NCBI RefSeq assembly: GCF_002211765.1
Contig: NZ_CP022133.1
Span: forward strand, 1,860,001-1,924,000
DNA length: 64,000 nt
Direction of reading: 5' to 3'
From: Idiomarina piscisalsi
GTDB taxonomy: Bacteria > Pseudomonadota > Gammaproteobacteria > Enterobacterales > Alteromonadaceae
Under the pieces are notes generated by a model. It had not been told where the DNA came from and did not search any database. It saw nothing but the letters and a program-made list of their open reading frames with translations. Both the position numbers and the translations under genes were made by a program. Position 1 is the first letter of the stretch. The number at the start of each line of letters is the position of its first letter. Shown piece after piece: positions 43,780-52,975 of this stretch.

Positions 43780-45433
43780 AACGTTTCGCTTTTGGATGTG
43801 TACGTCTTAACTCTGTGTTCAATAGCGCTACGCCAATAAACACAATAAGTGGCAGTAACGATTGCAGTAACGCATAAAGACTGCCTATACGCCAATCACC
43901 GCCACTGGCAACGCTTACCGCTTCAGTGGTCAGTGTCGGTGTTACCCCCTGCCCAAGCCATTGAGTTGGCAAATACTGCGCAATGCTGACCGCAAAAGCA
44001 ATGGCGAAAGCCGTTGTTAGCGGCGCTCTCAACATAGGCAGCATGACTTTCCACCAGGCTTGTCGTGCAGAGTAGCCCAAACTTTGAGCTTTTATCAGCC
44101 ACGTGTCGTCAAATTGAGTATAGGCGCCGTGTAAGACTAAGTACGCATAGGGCACCGTGTAAACAGTATGTGACCATAATACCCACAAGCCGCCTTTGCC
44201 TTCCGCTAAATACTCCCCCAATACCAACTGCCAGCCAAGAACTAACGGCACTTGAGGAACCAGTAAGGCAATCAGAAGCCAGCCGTTTAACGAATTGTTA
44301 TGATGTTGCCGCTGAGCCTCAAGTAGCACCAAAGCACATGTTACTCCCAGTATGCTGCTAATTATCGCCAACCAAAAGCTGTTTAGTGAGGGCTGAGTTA
44401 AGTAAGCTAACTCAGTTTGCCAACGGTGAAAGCTGAGAGACTCAGGCATAATGGCCGGGTAAAACCAGCTTGACGCTAAACTTTGTAGTATTAATACAGC
44501 GATAATCGCGAATGACAAAAGACCCAGTAATAACCATACTCCACTCGCCAATGTGTCGGAAGAAGGGGCATGAGTCGGCCTTCCTTTCGTCAGCCTTCGT
44601 TTTCGTAACGGCTTAATAAGCATCCACTGACGATACAACCAGGCATGCTGACGGTTAATAAAGAGAAGCAAGGCGGCCATCGCCATAAGAATCCAGGCGC
44701 CAGCCAGCGCCTTGCTTTGACTCTCGTTTGAAAACTGAAAAGTCCATTCGTAAACGCGTTGCGCCAATAGCGCCTCTGTATTGCTCCCAACTAATAAAGG
44801 AATATCAACCACCGATAGAGAGTAAATAATCACGGCAGCCATTGGTAACGTTAAACGTTTTACGAGCTCCGGTGTTACCACTCGCCACCACGCCTGTTTT
44901 TCGCTGTACCCATAACTTTGTGCCTGAATCAGCCAGGAGCTGGCAGGTACTTGTTTTAGCTGAGCGGCTATCATCAGCAGCAAAAATGGCAGCTCTTTTA
45001 ATACCAGCACGACCATAACGGTAATCACAGACTTCTCCGGTAATGGCCAGCCTTGCGGTGGAAACGGTAACAGCCCGGTGATGCTCTCAACCAAACGAAT
45101 AAGCCAGCCTGAGGGACTAAAAAGCAGCATCAGCCCTACCGCAAATGCGACGTGCGGCACTGACAGTAATGGTGATAACAGTTGCTGTAGCGTGGGACGC
45201 TTGAGTAGCGCTGGAGCCAACCGTAAGGCTAAGTAGCAGGCTGTTAAGGGCGCCAAAACAGCAAGCAGCAGCGTCGACAGCAAAGTCGCGAGCTCATGTA
45301 AAATGGAATGAACGGCATTGCTAGTTATCCCTGACTCGGCGCTAAAAGAAGACAGCAACAGTAGCAATAATCCACTGCCAACCGGTAACACGATCAACGC
45401 TAACATAACGATTATTGATAGCGCGCGGACCAT
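43763..45433 (-). CDS. Double-domain ABC transporter permease (YnjC-like)
   Basis: This 556-residue inner-membrane protein contains two fused permease domains. Each has an EAA-type coupling loop: AQSYGYSEKQAWWRVVTPEL in the first half and AQSLGYSARQAWWKVMLPML in the second. About 12 membrane helices are visible. One chain can therefore supply both halves of the translocation pore, as in YnjC and ThiP-like importers. It overlaps both neighbours, so the whole cassette is co-translated. Confidence 0.88.
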   Translation of the reverse strand: MVRALSIIVMLALIVLPVGSGLLLLLLSSFSAESGITSNAVHSILHELATLLSTLLLAVLAPLTACYLALRLAPALLKRPTLQQLLSPLLSVPHVAFAVGLMLLFSPSGWLIRLVESITGLLPFPPQGWPLPEKSVITVMVVLVLKELPFLLLMIAAQLKQVPASSWLIQAQSYGYSEKQAWWRVVTPELVKRLTLPMAAVIIYSLSVVDIPLLVGSNTEALLAQRVYEWTFQFSNESQSKALAGAWILMAMAALLLFINRQHAWLYRQWMLIKPLRKRRLTKGRPTHAPSSDTLASGVWLLLGLLSFAIIAVLILQSLASSWFYPAIMPESLSFHRWQTELAYLTQPSLNSFWLAIISSILGVTCALVLLEAQRQHHNNSLNGWLLIALLVPQVPLVLGWQLVLGEYLAEGKGGLWVLWSHTVYTVPYAYLVLHGAYTQFDDTWLIKAQSLGYSARQAWWKVMLPMLRAPLTTAFAIAFAVSIAQYLPTQWLGQGVTPTLTTEAVSVASGGDWRIGSLYALLQSLLPLIVFIGVALLNTELRRTHPKAKRYAEHS

Positions 45434-46503
45434 TCCTGCTCCAAATACGATTGCCAGCTAACGTGAAAGTCATCGGTTGCTGGTAGCAGTTCTCTCTGCC
45501 GACTGCTTTCTTTAGTATGAAGTAGTTCGGGTTTTAAGACAGACGGGTCACCCCAGCGATTCGTGTCTGCTTTGCGCAGCTGGGCTTCAGAAGACAGCAT
45601 GAACTCAATAATTTGCTTCGCTTTTTCCACGCTTTTTGCGGTTTTAGGAATCGCCAAATAATGTGTATTGGTAATAGCGTGGTCAGATAATGTGTGTCTT
45701 TTAACCCCAGCCGGCAACCGCCCCTGATTCACTAAGGTTTGGTCGTCATTAGGATTGAAGCTTACCGCTATCATCAACTGTCCATTGGCTAAATAAGACA
45801 CTTGTTCGCCAGCGGATGACGGAAAGTTGTCACCCTGTTGCCATAATAGCGGATGAAGTTTGTCGAGGTAGTCCCAGAGCGGTTGAGTGAGTTCTTGCGC
45901 GTTAATTGACTGAACCGGTTGCTGGAAAACCGAACGACGCTCCGGATACAGCGACAACAGTAATGACTTTAAAAACGTCGTACCGTGAAACTCCGGCGGC
46001 TTTGGGTAACTTATTCGGCCTTTATACTCTTGAGCAGCGCGCATGAGTTCTTCAGCACTCACCGTTTCCGTTCCAAACACACCAGGACGAGCGATGAGGT
46101 TAAACTGACCAACGCCCCAAGGGACTTCCAAACCGTTCACCGGTTCACCAAAATCGGTTTGCCAGTTGAGCTCTGGGTTAATGTGTTGCGTGGCGTTAAT
46201 GTCATCAACAATGGGTAGCAGTGCATTCGTGTCTTTTAAGGCGTGAAAGTTTTCACCGTTTATCCAGATAATATCGGCGTTGGAATGGCCACTGATAATT
46301 TGTTTCACTACCTCGGACACATCAGCCACTTTATTGTGTCGAAACTCAATGCCTTCAGCCTTTAATTCTTGTTGCGCCCAACGTAAGTAACTGTTTACTT
46401 GCGGTGAGCCACCCCAGGCATAAAAATTGACGACCTCGGCTTTTATTGGCCCTGTCCCCAGAAAAATCACAAGAAAAAATGTAGCGGCAACAAGTCTACG
46501 CAT
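45412..46503 (-). CDS. ABC transporter periplasmic substrate-binding protein (YnjB-like)
   Basis: This 363-residue protein has a signal peptide (MRRLVAATFFLVIFLGTGPIKA), then VVNFYAWGGSPQVNSYLRWA at the start of the mature protein, as in YnjB-type binding proteins of the spermidine/thiamine/iron superfamily. The TMD-type ABC partners follow directly. The ligand is unknown; no Cys lipobox is present. The start is 1 bp after the flavoprotein gene. Confidence 0.85.
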   Translation of the reverse strand: MRRLVAATFFLVIFLGTGPIKAEVVNFYAWGGSPQVNSYLRWAQQELKAEGIEFRHNKVADVSEVVKQIISGHSNADIIWINGENFHALKDTNALLPIVDDINATQHINPELNWQTDFGEPVNGLEVPWGVGQFNLIARPGVFGTETVSAEELMRAAQEYKGRISYPKPPEFHGTTFLKSLLLSLYPERRSVFQQPVQSINAQELTQPLWDYLDKLHPLLWQQGDNFPSSAGEQVSYLANGQLMIAVSFNPNDDQTLVNQGRLPAGVKRHTLSDHAITNTHYLAIPKTAKSVEKAKQIIEFMLSSEAQLRKADTNRWGDPSVLKPELLHTKESSRQRELLPATDDFHVSWQSYLEQEWSARYQ

Positions 46504-46504
46504 A

Positions 46505-48646
46505 TTAGCTCCGGCGCCAGCGATGGAATTTCTCTACCCATGCTAGCAGCTTCTGCGGCGCATTGGCGCGCTTCCATTCACCGGCTACGTATTTATTGGC
46601 TTCTGCCAATGTCGGGTAACTGTGAATGGTACCGAGTATTTTATTCAGCCCAATACCCTGTTTCATAGCCAGTACATATTCGGCCAAAAGCTCACCTGCC
46701 TGAGGACCAACAATGTTGACACCTAATATCTCATCTTTGCCCGGTTTGGTTAGCACTTTCACCCGGCCATAAGCACTGTCATCAGCAATGGCGCGGTCGA
46801 GCTCACCAATATCGTATTCCGTCACTTCGTATTCTTTATTCGCTTTTTGCGCCTGCTGTTCGGTTAACCCAACGTTAGCAACTTGCGGCGACGTATAAGT
46901 CACCCAGGGAATGACAGAATAGTCAGCGCGAAACGTTTTGAACGGGTCAAACAACGCATTTACAGCAGCATACCAAGCTTGATGCGACGCAACGTGAGTA
47001 AACTGGTACGGCCCGGCGACATCGCCACACGCGTAGAGATTCGGGAAGTTCGTTTGCAGTAGCTGATTGGTAGTGACCGTTTTATTGGTTTGTACACCCA
47101 GCTCTTCAAGTCCAAAACCGGAAATGTTGGGTTGGCGGCCGAGAGCTATAAGCACTTTATCGAAGGCTATAGCCACCTCTTTATCGTTATGTTCAGCAAT
47201 AAGAACAGATTCATTTCCTCTCTTCTCAAAACGCACGGCCTTGTGGTTTAACTTGATATCAATACCTTCATGAACAAGACGTTTGGTCAATAACTCAGCC
47301 GTGTCTTCGTCTTCTGGTCCCATTAGGCGATCAGTCATTTCCACCTGCGTTACCTGACTTCCTAAACGCTGGAACGCTTGCGAAAGCTCACAGCCAATAG
47401 GGCCTCCGCCCAATACCAGCAAGCGCTTGGGCAGTTCCTCTAAGTCCCACAAGGTATCCGAGGTTAAATAATTAACGTCATCCAAGCCCTCAAAGTTAGG
47501 GACTAAGGGCTTTGCCCCAGTAGCAATAATAATACTTCGAGTGGTTATGCGCTTGGTTTCACCTTCAGACTCAATTTCAACTTCCCATGGCGAAAGAATT
47601 TTTGCACTGCCTTGCTCGACATTCACTCCCAGCTTGGTATAGCGCTCGACTGAGTCATGCGGCTCGATGTCTTTAATGACTGACTGAACCTGATGCATCA
47701 CCTGCTTAAAGTCGACACTCACCTCACCCACACTGACACCGCTTTTGCCTGCATTTCGGGCATTATGCGCCAGCTCTGCAACGTGCAATAACGCTTTAGA
47801 TGGCACACACCCTGTATTTAAGCAGTCACCACCCATTTTATGCTTTTCAATTAGGGTTACTTTGGCTTTTACCGCGGCCGCTATGTAAGCACTGACTAAC
47901 CCAGCCGAGCCCGCACCAATAACTACAAGGTTATTGTCGAATGACTTCGGCTTTTTGTAGCCTTTAAACGCTTTACGACGCTTAAGCAGACTGAGAATAA
48001 ATTTAGCAATAATTGGCATTATGCCCAGGAGCACAAACGCACCAATTAAGTCAGCCGATACCACATCGCCCAAACTATTAATTTGCGCTAGCTGTGTGCC
48101 GGCATTAATGTATACAGCCGCCCCCAAGAGCATGCCGACCTGACTGACCCAATAATAAGTCCAGGCTTTTATTGGAGTGAGCCCCATAACCAGGTTAATG
48201 ACAAAAAACGGGAAAATAGGCACTAACCGCAGGCTCAGGAGATAAAATGCCCCGTCTCTTTCAATGCCCCGATTTATGGCGTCAAGACGCTCCCCAAACT
48301 TGTCCTGCACCCAGTCCCGGAGGATAAAGCGAGCGCTTAAGAACGACAAAAACGCACCAAGTGAAGCGGCAAAGCTAGCCAACAACAAGCCCCAGCCAAA
48401 GCCGAAAATAGCTCCTGCCCCCAAAGTTAAAACGGTCGCTCCCGGCAGAGAAAGCGCCGTAGAAATAACGTAAATGGCGAAGTAAATGGCAAAGGTTTGC
48501 AGCGGATAGTCCATGAAAAGCTGGTTAAGCTGCTGCTGTTTCTCCTTAAGCACATCCAGAGATAAGTATTGCGTAAGATCGAACGCAAACGCACTGACAA
48601 ACAAAGCAGCGATAACCAACAGCAACAACAGCTTTTTCAATGACAT
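46505..48646 (-). CDS. VTT (TVP38/DedA-like) membrane domain fused to a flavoprotein disulfide reductase
   Basis: This is a 713-residue fusion. Residues 1-225 form a TVP38/TMEM64 (VTT) domain with several helices and GAIFGFGWGLLLASFAASLGA. Residues 238-700 are a class I pyridine-nucleotide disulfide oxidoreductase, with the FAD motif VVIGAGSAGLVSAYIA, redox pair GGDCLNTGCVPSK, NAD motif LVLGGGPIGCELSQAF and ATGAKP. In the C-terminal interface the Lpd motif HxHPTxxE reads HSYPTLAE, so the usual active-site His is Tyr, as at the equivalent place in mercuric reductases. No heavy-metal domain or C-terminal Cys pair is seen. Its substrate is unknown. Confidence 0.85.
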   Translation of the reverse strand: MSLKKLLLLLVIAALFVSAFAFDLTQYLSLDVLKEKQQQLNQLFMDYPLQTFAIYFAIYVISTALSLPGATVLTLGAGAIFGFGWGLLLASFAASLGAFLSFLSARFILRDWVQDKFGERLDAINRGIERDGAFYLLSLRLVPIFPFFVINLVMGLTPIKAWTYYWVSQVGMLLGAAVYINAGTQLAQINSLGDVVSADLIGAFVLLGIMPIIAKFILSLLKRRKAFKGYKKPKSFDNNLVVIGAGSAGLVSAYIAAAVKAKVTLIEKHKMGGDCLNTGCVPSKALLHVAELAHNARNAGKSGVSVGEVSVDFKQVMHQVQSVIKDIEPHDSVERYTKLGVNVEQGSAKILSPWEVEIESEGETKRITTRSIIIATGAKPLVPNFEGLDDVNYLTSDTLWDLEELPKRLLVLGGGPIGCELSQAFQRLGSQVTQVEMTDRLMGPEDEDTAELLTKRLVHEGIDIKLNHKAVRFEKRGNESVLIAEHNDKEVAIAFDKVLIALGRQPNISGFGLEELGVQTNKTVTTNQLLQTNFPNLYACGDVAGPYQFTHVASHQAWYAAVNALFDPFKTFRADYSVIPWVTYTSPQVANVGLTEQQAQKANKEYEVTEYDIGELDRAIADDSAYGRVKVLTKPGKDEILGVNIVGPQAGELLAEYVLAMKQGIGLNKILGTIHSYPTLAEANKYVAGEWKRANAPQKLLAWVEKFHRWRRS

Positions 48647-48655
48647 TTGTCTTCC

Positions 48656-50971
48656 TTAAAACTCGTAATTAACACTCAAGCGGGCATGTACCGGCTGTGA
48701 TGGAAACGCCAGAGTTGCACCAAAATAGCCACCTTCGAATACCGGTGACCAATTGTCCTGATCGGTGGCATTGAACACATCCAGGCGCACGTTCAGTTGT
48801 TCGCTAAAACGATAACGTGAATTCAGGTTGAGCGTATGTTGATCACGAATAAAAACGGTCTGTAAATAATCTAACGGATAGTGTTTGGTGTAGCTCAAGT
48901 CACCACCGACAGACCATTTCTCTGTAATGTTCCAGCCTGCCACAACCGATGCCTGTACTTCCGGTATGCCCTGCAGTTGCTGACTCGACGCCGGGAATAA
49001 TGTGAAGTTTGGCGAGCCTAAGTCTGTACCTTCAATAATATCAGGGCGCGAGTTATCAAACGCATCCGCCACTTGGCGGGTTCCTTGCGACGCGGCGGAA
49101 TCATCCCAACGCGCATCGATATAACTGGCGGCTAAAGTTACCCAATAGCCCGTTTCACTCGCATAATGCCAGTGAGTTTCCAACCCCTCGGTACGAATAC
49201 CACTGTTCGACCCATCGCGGTTACGCAAGCTTCGTTTCTGGTCGAATAATACCGCGTCAGCATACCAACGAGCGCCTGATGGTGCGTACTTTATGCCCAA
49301 TTCGTATAATGTATTTTCAGTCGCAAAGTTTTGTTCATCAATGACTCCCGAACCATTTAACACCGTGCCACCCGCCATGGAATTCGATGTTGAATCACTC
49401 TCATAAGCGGTAGTATATAGCGTCAGGTTCGGTGTCCAATCGTATTGCGTCGACAAACTTATCGCGCTTAGCCAGTCACTGTAGGTATCACTCTTAGCTT
49501 CTGTCCCTTGCGGCGCAATAGGATCCTTAGCCTTCACATCATAATAGTCAGCTCTTACACCGCCGGTAACGCGCCATTTGTCAGTGAGCTCGAGTTCATG
49601 TTGTGCGAAAATGCCCCACTGATAGCTGGTCGAGTCGGTGGTATCAGATAGGTTGAAATCCCCCGCCCCGTCACCGTCTAAATCATACTGTGCACCCGGC
49701 GATACAAACAAACCGGGACGCAACTCTATCAGTCGCGCTTGCTGACTTGGGGTTAATGGAATTCGGCGATTATCCAGTGGGCCGGTTAAATCAATCGGGT
49801 TATCTGCTTCGGTGGTGAACTGGCTGTATCCCAGCACGTCGTTTATACGCAGATTAACACCAACCACTGTCTTCTTATTAATATGCAGCTCAGTGCGATT
49901 TTCAAAGGTATGTGCGTCGTCAATAATTTCGACAAAGCTGTTTTGGTTAATACCCTCGCGGGTTAAATACTGATAATAGGTACGGTTCACCAAAACCAGT
50001 TCGTCATTCAGCCAATGCTGAAACTTCGCATGCAGAAGCGCTGTTTCTGCGGTGTTGGTATCAAGCGGGTCGGTTAAGGTGGTGCTGCGGTCAATACGTA
50101 CTTCACCGGTCGGGCTTATCACAGCGCCAGCCCCCGGAACGCGTGAACCGTTCGGTTGCACGCCTTGCCCGGTAATGTATAAGTTATTGTCTATCAGATT
50201 TTGAGTCGGACGGTTGATACCAGCATTATCTGTCCATTCCACATCGTAATACTCCAGAGACACATCCAGCTGAGTATCATCGTTCGGGACAAACTTGTAA
50301 GCTAACAGAACATCATCACTACGATGATGGTGATAATCGTAAAAGCTGTCTTCATCGACGTATTCGGCACTTATTCTTAGACCCTGTTCGCCTTCTTTTA
50401 GAATCCAGTTGTGATCGACTTGAAAACGATACTGACTCCACTGGCCTAGCTGCGCTTTTACCTGGGTATCTATGTCATTCAGGCGAGCGGTTTTCGGCTG
50501 CAAGTTGACGAAGCCCCCCACGCGCTGCGACGTACCTAACATAACCGGCGGCGCGCCTTTAACAACCGCCATGCCCTCAATGGCATTAAACGACATTGGA
50601 ATACCCAAACCGTTATTGCCCGCCTGACGACGCATACCGGCTTCATACAACTCGCCAAGCTGCCCTCGTAATGTAGGTAGCGACGGGTTTCCAAAACCAG
50701 CCGCTGCAAAACTGTTGGGCGCGAAGCGCGCAATATCATGCAAGTCATTAATAGCTGCCTCCTCCATTAACGACTCATTAATGACGGTAGCCGCACGCGG
50801 AATATCCTGCAAGCTCTCAGCTAAGCCAAATAGACCTTCGGTTGACTCTTCAGATGGCAGCACAACCGATGAGGTATCACGACCTATAACTTCTATAATT
50901 TCTATCGGCTTTTCTTGTGCTACAGCATGGAAAACAACTAGGGGTAATGCGGCGAACCACCAATTTTTCAT
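48656..50971 (-). CDS. TonB-dependent outer-membrane receptor (siderophore-receptor type)
   Basis: This 771-residue receptor has a signal peptide (ending FHAVA), a TonB-box-like IEIIEVIG, a plug domain (about residues 45-160, with RGQLGELYEAGMRRQ and GMAVVKGAPPVMLGTSQRVGGFVNL), and a 22-strand barrel ending in SVNYEF with C-terminal Phe. The plug type resembles ferric-siderophore receptors. It is 9 bp upstream of the flavoprotein and the ABC cassette, so it could be the outer-membrane step of the same uptake system. Its upstream region is shared with the divergent AhpD-like gene. Confidence 0.88.
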   Translation of the reverse strand: MKNWWFAALPLVVFHAVAQEKPIEIIEVIGRDTSSVVLPSEESTEGLFGLAESLQDIPRAATVINESLMEEAAINDLHDIARFAPNSFAAAGFGNPSLPTLRGQLGELYEAGMRRQAGNNGLGIPMSFNAIEGMAVVKGAPPVMLGTSQRVGGFVNLQPKTARLNDIDTQVKAQLGQWSQYRFQVDHNWILKEGEQGLRISAEYVDEDSFYDYHHHRSDDVLLAYKFVPNDDTQLDVSLEYYDVEWTDNAGINRPTQNLIDNNLYITGQGVQPNGSRVPGAGAVISPTGEVRIDRSTTLTDPLDTNTAETALLHAKFQHWLNDELVLVNRTYYQYLTREGINQNSFVEIIDDAHTFENRTELHINKKTVVGVNLRINDVLGYSQFTTEADNPIDLTGPLDNRRIPLTPSQQARLIELRPGLFVSPGAQYDLDGDGAGDFNLSDTTDSTSYQWGIFAQHELELTDKWRVTGGVRADYYDVKAKDPIAPQGTEAKSDTYSDWLSAISLSTQYDWTPNLTLYTTAYESDSTSNSMAGGTVLNGSGVIDEQNFATENTLYELGIKYAPSGARWYADAVLFDQKRSLRNRDGSNSGIRTEGLETHWHYASETGYWVTLAASYIDARWDDSAASQGTRQVADAFDNSRPDIIEGTDLGSPNFTLFPASSQQLQGIPEVQASVVAGWNITEKWSVGGDLSYTKHYPLDYLQTVFIRDQHTLNLNSRYRFSEQLNVRLDVFNATDQDNWSPVFEGGYFGATLAFPSQPVHARLSVNYEF

Positions 50972-51117
50972 CGGTATTGTCCTTGTTTTTAATTATTAGC
51001 CAGATACTACGCAGTTTAGGCCAGTTTTGATTACAACGGTCTAATTTTACTGACATGATCTGTTTTTGAGTTTTTGTTCTATTATTTAATAGTAATACAA
51101 AAAATGCAGGAGCCACT

Positions 51118-51657
51118 ATGACAGACTTCAAATTATACAACAAAGACTCAGCCCCAGAGGACAGCAAACCACTCTTGGAAGGTTCTGAAAAAGAGTTTGG
51201 AATGATACCAAATCTACATGCTGTTATGGCTGAAGCGCCAGGGTTGCTGAAAGCTTACCAGGATGTTCATGGCTTATTTGCTGATAGTAGCTTTAATGAG
51301 GACGAGCTAACTGTCGTATGGCAAACCATCAACGTGTACCATAGTTGCCATTACTGCGTACCAGCCCATACGGCCATTGCTAAACAGATGGGAGCAGATG
51401 ACTCTATTACCCAGCAACTTAAGAGTGGGGAAACATTAGATAATCCGAAGCTTCAGGCATTACGCTCGTTTACCGAAGCCATGCTTGAAAAACGTGGTCA
51501 GGTTTCCAGTACCGACTTAAATGCATTTTTCGATGCGGGTTACGGTAACCGTCAGGTGCTGGAGGTTATTCTTGGTATATCGCAAAAAACCATGAGCAAC
51601 TATACCAACGCCGTTGCTGAAACACCCATCGACGAACCATTCAAAAAATTTAAGTAG
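51118..51657 (+). CDS. AhpD-like/carboxymuconolactone decarboxylase family protein (YnjA-like)
   Basis: This 179-residue helical protein has the AhpD motif HSCHYCVPAH, giving the CxxC pair and downstream His of the peroxidase/disulfide-relay active site. It is divergent from the TonB receptor. E. coli ynjA, next to ynjBCD, is of this family, so the cassette here reconstitutes a ynjA-B-C-D-F set. AGGAG lies eight bases before the start. The stop TAG is the first part of a REP-like palindrome. Confidence 0.85.
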   Translation: MTDFKLYNKDSAPEDSKPLLEGSEKEFGMIPNLHAVMAEAPGLLKAYQDVHGLFADSSFNEDELTVVWQTINVYHSCHYCVPAHTAIAKQMGADDSITQQLKSGETLDNPKLQALRSFTEAMLEKRGQVSSTDLNAFFDAGYGNRQVLEVILGISQKTMSNYTNAVAETPIDEPFKKFK

Positions 51658-51683
51658 CCTGATGCTAATGCATCAGGTGAAAT
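51654..51683 (+). repeat. REP-like palindrome
   Basis: GTAGCCTGATGC, TAAT loop, GCATCAGGTGAAAT. The stem CCTGATGC/GCATCAGG is the same as in the minus-strand copy at 37112-37141, which differs only in the loop. The TAG of the AhpD-like gene lies within its first five bases. It is situated between that gene and the DoxX-like gene. Confidence 0.7.
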
Positions 51684-51709
51684 ACTAAAACCAACTAGGG
51701 TAATAAGTC

Positions 51710-52108
51710 ATGAGCAATTCACTCGAACAAAAACTCCCGTGGGCACTACTCGCCCTTAGAGTAGGAATTTTTATTGTCATGTTCGTCTGGGCGTTGGACA
51801 AGTTCATTAATCCGGGTCACACGGCAGCCGTATTCGAAGGATTTTATGGTATAAGCGGACTATCCTCTACTTTAGCAGCGGTGCTCGGCGCATTACAGGT
51901 TATATTGTGTCTGGCCTTTTTGGTGGGCCTGTGGAAAACCGTTACATACGGCTTGATTTTGGCATTGCATGCGGTATCAACCTTTTCGTCGTTTCCGCAG
52001 TACATCGATGCATTTAATAATCTGCTGTTTTTTGCTGCCTGGCCAATGTTAGCCGCATGCCTTGCTCTGTTTTTACTTCGCGAGCATGATACAAAGCTAA
52101 GTTTTTGA
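51710..52108 (+). CDS. DoxX-like membrane protein
   Basis: This 132-residue protein has four hydrophobic helices: LLALRVGIFIVMFVWALDKFIN, VLGALQVILCLAFLVGLW, a third around LILALHAVSTF and a fourth around FAAWPMLAACLALF. Size and the first helix with DKF fit the DoxX/DUF6041-like family of small quinone- or redox-linked membrane proteins. No specific function can be read. It follows the AhpD-like gene by 52 bp and is 9 bp before the DUF547 gene. Confidence 0.65.
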   Translation: MSNSLEQKLPWALLALRVGIFIVMFVWALDKFINPGHTAAVFEGFYGISGLSSTLAAVLGALQVILCLAFLVGLWKTVTYGLILALHAVSTFSSFPQYIDAFNNLLFFAAWPMLAACLALFLLREHDTKLSF

Positions 52109-52117
52109 GATAGTGCA

Positions 52118-52909
52118 ATGATACGACCACTACTGCTCACTTTAGGCTTATTCTTCCAAACGGCTGTGTTCGCGCAGTCGTTTGACCATTCACATAAAGT
52201 CTTTAGTAACGTTTTAACCGAGCATGTCGTTGTTTATGACAACGATCTAAAGTCCGCAGTGAACTATAAAACGCTTGCCAGCAACAGAAAGCCGCTAGAC
52301 GATTACTTGTCATCGTTGTCTCAAGTTGAAAAAAGCCAATATGAAAACTGGAGTCATAGTCAGCAGCTCGCATTTTTAATCAATGCCTATAATGGCTTCA
52401 CTTTACAGTTAATTATCAATAATTATGACCAATTCGAATCAGGCGATGCTAAATCGATTCGCGACTTAGGTAGTTTGTTTAGCTCTCCCTGGGAGCATGA
52501 TTTCTTCTCACTATTAGGTAAGTCGCGAACGCTGGACTGGATAGAGCACGAGAAAATTCGAATCGACTTCGATGAGCCACGTATTCATGCTGCACTCATT
52601 TGCGCCGCGGTGAGCTGCCCTAAGTTACGAGCTGAGGCTTTTATCGCAGACTCACTTGAGAAACAGCTTGAAGATCAAATGGTCGCCTTTTTCAGTGACC
52701 ATGATAAAAATGGCATAGACGATAAAGGTGTGTATCTGTCTAAGATTTTTGACTGGTACAACGAAGACTTTGATAACTTTAGGGAGTACCTGCGCAAATA
52801 CAAAAACGCTTTGGCTGAAAGTGAAGCTGAACGGAAATTATTGACGACTCAATTCAATATTCGCTACCTGGACTACAACTGGCAATTGAATAGCCTTGAA
52901 AATCGTTAA
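52118..52909 (+). CDS. DUF547 domain protein, exported
   Basis: This 263-residue protein has a signal peptide (IRPLLLTLGLFFQTAVFA) and the DUF547 region, including LAFLINAYNGFTLQLIINNY, the following DWIEHEKIR, and PRIHAALICAAVSCPKLRAEAF. The function of DUF547 is unknown. It is probably periplasmic. It is 9 bp after the DoxX-like gene and in the same operon. Confidence 0.85.
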   Translation: MIRPLLLTLGLFFQTAVFAQSFDHSHKVFSNVLTEHVVVYDNDLKSAVNYKTLASNRKPLDDYLSSLSQVEKSQYENWSHSQQLAFLINAYNGFTLQLIINNYDQFESGDAKSIRDLGSLFSSPWEHDFFSLLGKSRTLDWIEHEKIRIDFDEPRIHAALICAAVSCPKLRAEAFIADSLEKQLEDQMVAFFSDHDKNGIDDKGVYLSKIFDWYNEDFDNFREYLRKYKNALAESEAERKLLTTQFNIRYLDYNWQLNSLENR

Positions 52910-52975
52910 TATAACATTGACCCGAACAGTCGTTAGTGACGTAATAGCAGACAACATTACTAAGAGGATTACGTT

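Noticed and set aside
46505-48646. Mercuric reductase (MerA) as a name for the flavoprotein fusion
   Set aside because: There is no N-terminal heavy-metal domain, no C-terminal vicinal Cys pair and no mer neighbours; only the interface Tyr is shared.
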